Assembly: GCA_012517645.1 (NCBI GenBank)
Contig: JAAYUR010000380.1
Location: 1 to 7,106, forward strand
DNA length: 7,106 nt
Direction of reading: 5' to 3'
From: Treponema sp.
GTDB taxonomy: Bacteria > Spirochaetota > Spirochaetia > Treponematales > UBA12059
Under the pieces are notes generated by a model that saw only the letters and a program-made list of their open reading frames with translations, did not search any database and was not told the origin of the DNA. The translations under genes were made by a program, and so were the position numbers. Below, piece by piece: positions 5,658 through 7,106 of the stretch (position 1 is its first letter; every line of letters begins with the position of its first letter).

Positions 5658-6974
5658 ATGGCGTATCATATCCTGGAGCGCTTACGGTTCCTCGGATTCG
5701 CGGCCTTCCTTCAGTTCCTGTCCATCGCCGCTGTCGGCACCGAGGTCCCGATTCCCGGTTCCCCGGGGCGTCCTCCCTCTGCCCGGCCATCCGCGGCCCT
5801 CCGGGCACAGGCATCCTCCCTGGACGGATGGGCCTCGGCCCTGGATCTTTCCGCCGGAACCGCCCGGTTTTCGTTCCGTCTCTCCGGGGAGTCCGGCAAG
5901 GCCCCGGAGGCGAAGGCGGGTACGTCGGGCGTCCTCTGGGTGGCGGGGCCTGTCCGGCATTCGGGGACGGCCCGCGTCCTGGCCGATCCCTGCGCGGACT
6001 CGTACCTCTTCACCGGGTCCTGGATGCGGCCCCTGGTCCTGGATTTCGATTCCCCGTATTACGGAGCCTTCGCGGGAAGCGCCGCGGGAGTCTGGTACCA
6101 GGACGCGGCCGTTCCGCGAATGGGCGTCTGGGCGGGCAAGGAGGGGGAGGAGGGGCTCTATTTCGGAGCCGCGGCCGCGTTGTCTTGCCTGCCGGAAAGC
6201 GGAGGCTACGATTCCTGGTTCGAGGAAGAGCCCCCCGCGCCCGAACGACTTTTGGCCGCCGGCATGGCCTGGGCGGGGATCGGATTCCCGACGGGAGGCT
6301 TGGTCGCCGCGGCGGCTGTCTCCGAGGAGGACCGGGGCGGCCTGGGTTGGGCCTTCCGCGCCGAAGGGGAATACGGAGGCCGAAGGTTTCGGGCAAGCGG
6401 CCGGTTTTCCGGCGCCTCCGCGGGCTGGAGGGGGCTTGCAGGGACCCGGGCGGATCTCTGGGAGGCGCGTGCGGACGCTTCCTGGTCGATAGAATCCAGG
6501 CTGAGGCTGGAAGGCCGCCTTCGGGTCGGCCGGGATGCGGACGGGATTCCGGACTGGGAGACCCTGATCCGGATATTCCGGGAAGGCAGGACTTGGCGTT
6601 GGGGGGCGGAACTGGGCGGCTGCGACTCGTCCCGGGATCCGCCGGTTCGCCTTGACCCCTCCGTCTGGGTGGGCCGGGAGGGGCAGGCCGTCCGGACCTC
6701 CCTCCGGGCTTCCTGGGTATCCGAGGGCGCGGGCCTTACCCGCACGGAACTCTCCTCGTCCTGGGTTCTGGGAACCCCCGGGAGTCCGAACCTCCGACTG
6801 GAGGGGGCGCGGAGGTGGACGACGGAAGGTCCGTATTGGAAGGCGGCCACGGCTATGGAAATCCCGGGAGCCCGGGGCGCCTGGACCGCCCGGGCCGGAA
6901 CCGGGACCTGGACGCGGGACGGAGCTCCCGCAACCTGGGAACTCGCGGTTTCCCTGCGATACCGCGTCCCCTGA
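5658..6974 (+). CDS. Predicted outer-membrane beta-barrel protein, unknown function
   Basis: I do not recognise this 438-residue protein. From ATG 5658 it begins with a basic n-region and hydrophobic core (HILERLRFLGFAAFLQFLSIAAVG), a convincing signal peptide with cleavage likely around residues 24-28. The mature part is rich in Gly, Trp and Arg, and most of it can be read as short strands with alternating polar and aromatic or aliphatic residues (for example RFRASGRFSGAS, ADASWSIESRLRLEGRLRVG, TSLRASWVS), ending in WELAVSLRYRVP. This pattern fits an outer-membrane barrel; no lipobox is seen. ATG 5568 would add 30 residues before the signal peptide and overlap the likely potA promoter, so I reject it. 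The GGAGGG before ATG 5658 is only one base away; GTG 5649 is an alternative. It is divergent from potA, which need not mean shared function. Confidence 0.75.
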   Translation: MAYHILERLRFLGFAAFLQFLSIAAVGTEVPIPGSPGRPPSARPSAALRAQASSLDGWASALDLSAGTARFSFRLSGESGKAPEAKAGTSGVLWVAGPVRHSGTARVLADPCADSYLFTGSWMRPLVLDFDSPYYGAFAGSAAGVWYQDAAVPRMGVWAGKEGEEGLYFGAAAALSCLPESGGYDSWFEEEPPAPERLLAAGMAWAGIGFPTGGLVAAAAVSEEDRGGLGWAFRAEGEYGGRRFRASGRFSGASAGWRGLAGTRADLWEARADASWSIESRLRLEGRLRVGRDADGIPDWETLIRIFREGRTWRWGAELGGCDSSRDPPVRLDPSVWVGREGQAVRTSLRASWVSEGAGLTRTELSSSWVLGTPGSPNLRLEGARRWTTEGPYWKAATAMEIPGARGAWTARAGTGTWTRDGAPATWELAVSLRYRVP

Positions 6975-6993
6975 CGGGGATTCGGTTTTTGGG

Positions 6994-7035
6994 AAGCGCT
7001 GGAGTTTCCCGGGGCGCCGCCGCGCTTGCGTTTTT
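6994..7035 (+). terminator. Weak terminator-like stem with T-run
   Basis: AAGCGC (6994-6999) is the reverse complement of GCGCTT (7022-7027), and GCG plus five T's (7031-7035) follow. The intervening 22 bases are GC-rich and can fold in competing ways, for example GGGAA (6991-6995) with TTCCC (7006-7010). It lies 20 bases after the stop of the beta-barrel gene, where a terminator would be expected, but the loop is long. Confidence 0.3.
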
Positions 7036-7090
7036 CCGGCCTTCCGGGAATACTCTTGCCCGTCACGAATACCGCGAGCTAGGAGGGATC

Positions 7091-7106
7091 ATGGGCATCG
7101 AGGAAG
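7091..7106 (+). CDS. Start of an unidentified gene (runs off the window)
   Basis: ATG 7091 is preceded by AGGAGGG (7081-7087) with a 3-base gap, one of the strongest ribosome binding sites in the window. Only the first five codons (Met-Gly-Ile-Glu-Glu) are present, so nothing can be said about the product. It follows the beta-barrel gene by 116 bases on the same strand. Confidence 0.6.

Noticed and set aside
5517..5669. ATG 5669 as the start of PotA
   Set aside because: It would add 51 residues with no family resemblance, reach into the divergent signal-peptide gene, and be translated across the only promoter-like pair.
5549..6655. Gly/Arg-rich plus-strand open frame overlapping the barrel gene
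   Set aside because: It is out of frame with a protein that has a signal peptide and strand pattern; high GC keeps alternate frames open.

Overview
The window is GC-rich (about two thirds G+C by eye) bacterial chromosomal DNA. A predicted outer-membrane beta-barrel protein implies a diderm cell. The spermidine/putrescine-type importer genes in the order potA-potB-potC, together with a small metallopeptidase-like protein whose N-terminal style recalls proteins I associate with Treponema relatives, make me lean towards a high-GC spirochaete. That placement is inference only; there is no rRNA or marker gene here to prove it. I see no phage, transposase, tRNA, rRNA or CRISPR array.

Layout, left to right. 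Positions 1-189 hold no gene, but contain a perfect 13-bp inverted repeat (21-53) and a 7-bp tandem array (141-175). Positions 190-1155 (+) encode a LysO-type lysine exporter. Convergent to it, 1223-2017 (-) encodes a zinc-metallopeptidase-like protein with an HExxH...HxxxxW core, a helical middle and a coiled-coil tail. Positions 2018-2218 contain its likely promoter and a 127-bp imperfect palindrome (B1). Positions 2219-2446 (-) encode a small dithiol glutaredoxin-like protein. Positions 2447-2710 have no gene but contain an AT-rich promoter-like patch, a second copy of the palindromic element (B2) and a 9-bp tandem triplication ending in a hairpin.

Positions 5516 down to 2711 (-) form a tightly coupled potA-potB-potC operon: an ABC ATPase and two permeases of a spermidine/putrescine-class importer. 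The stop and start codons overlap at both junctions. No potD substrate-binding gene follows. Divergent from potA, 5658-6974 (+) encodes a secreted, tryptophan-rich, probably beta-barrel outer-membrane protein of unknown role. A further gene with a strong ribosome binding site begins at 7091 and runs off the window.

The metabolic genes are ordinary. The most unusual material is intergenic: three different short-period repeat families (7, 9 and 9 bp). One forms two homologous imperfect palindromes in direct orientation that bracket the glutaredoxin gene. The polyamine importer and LysO both move cationic nitrogen compounds, in opposite directions, but nothing in the sequence ties their regulation together.
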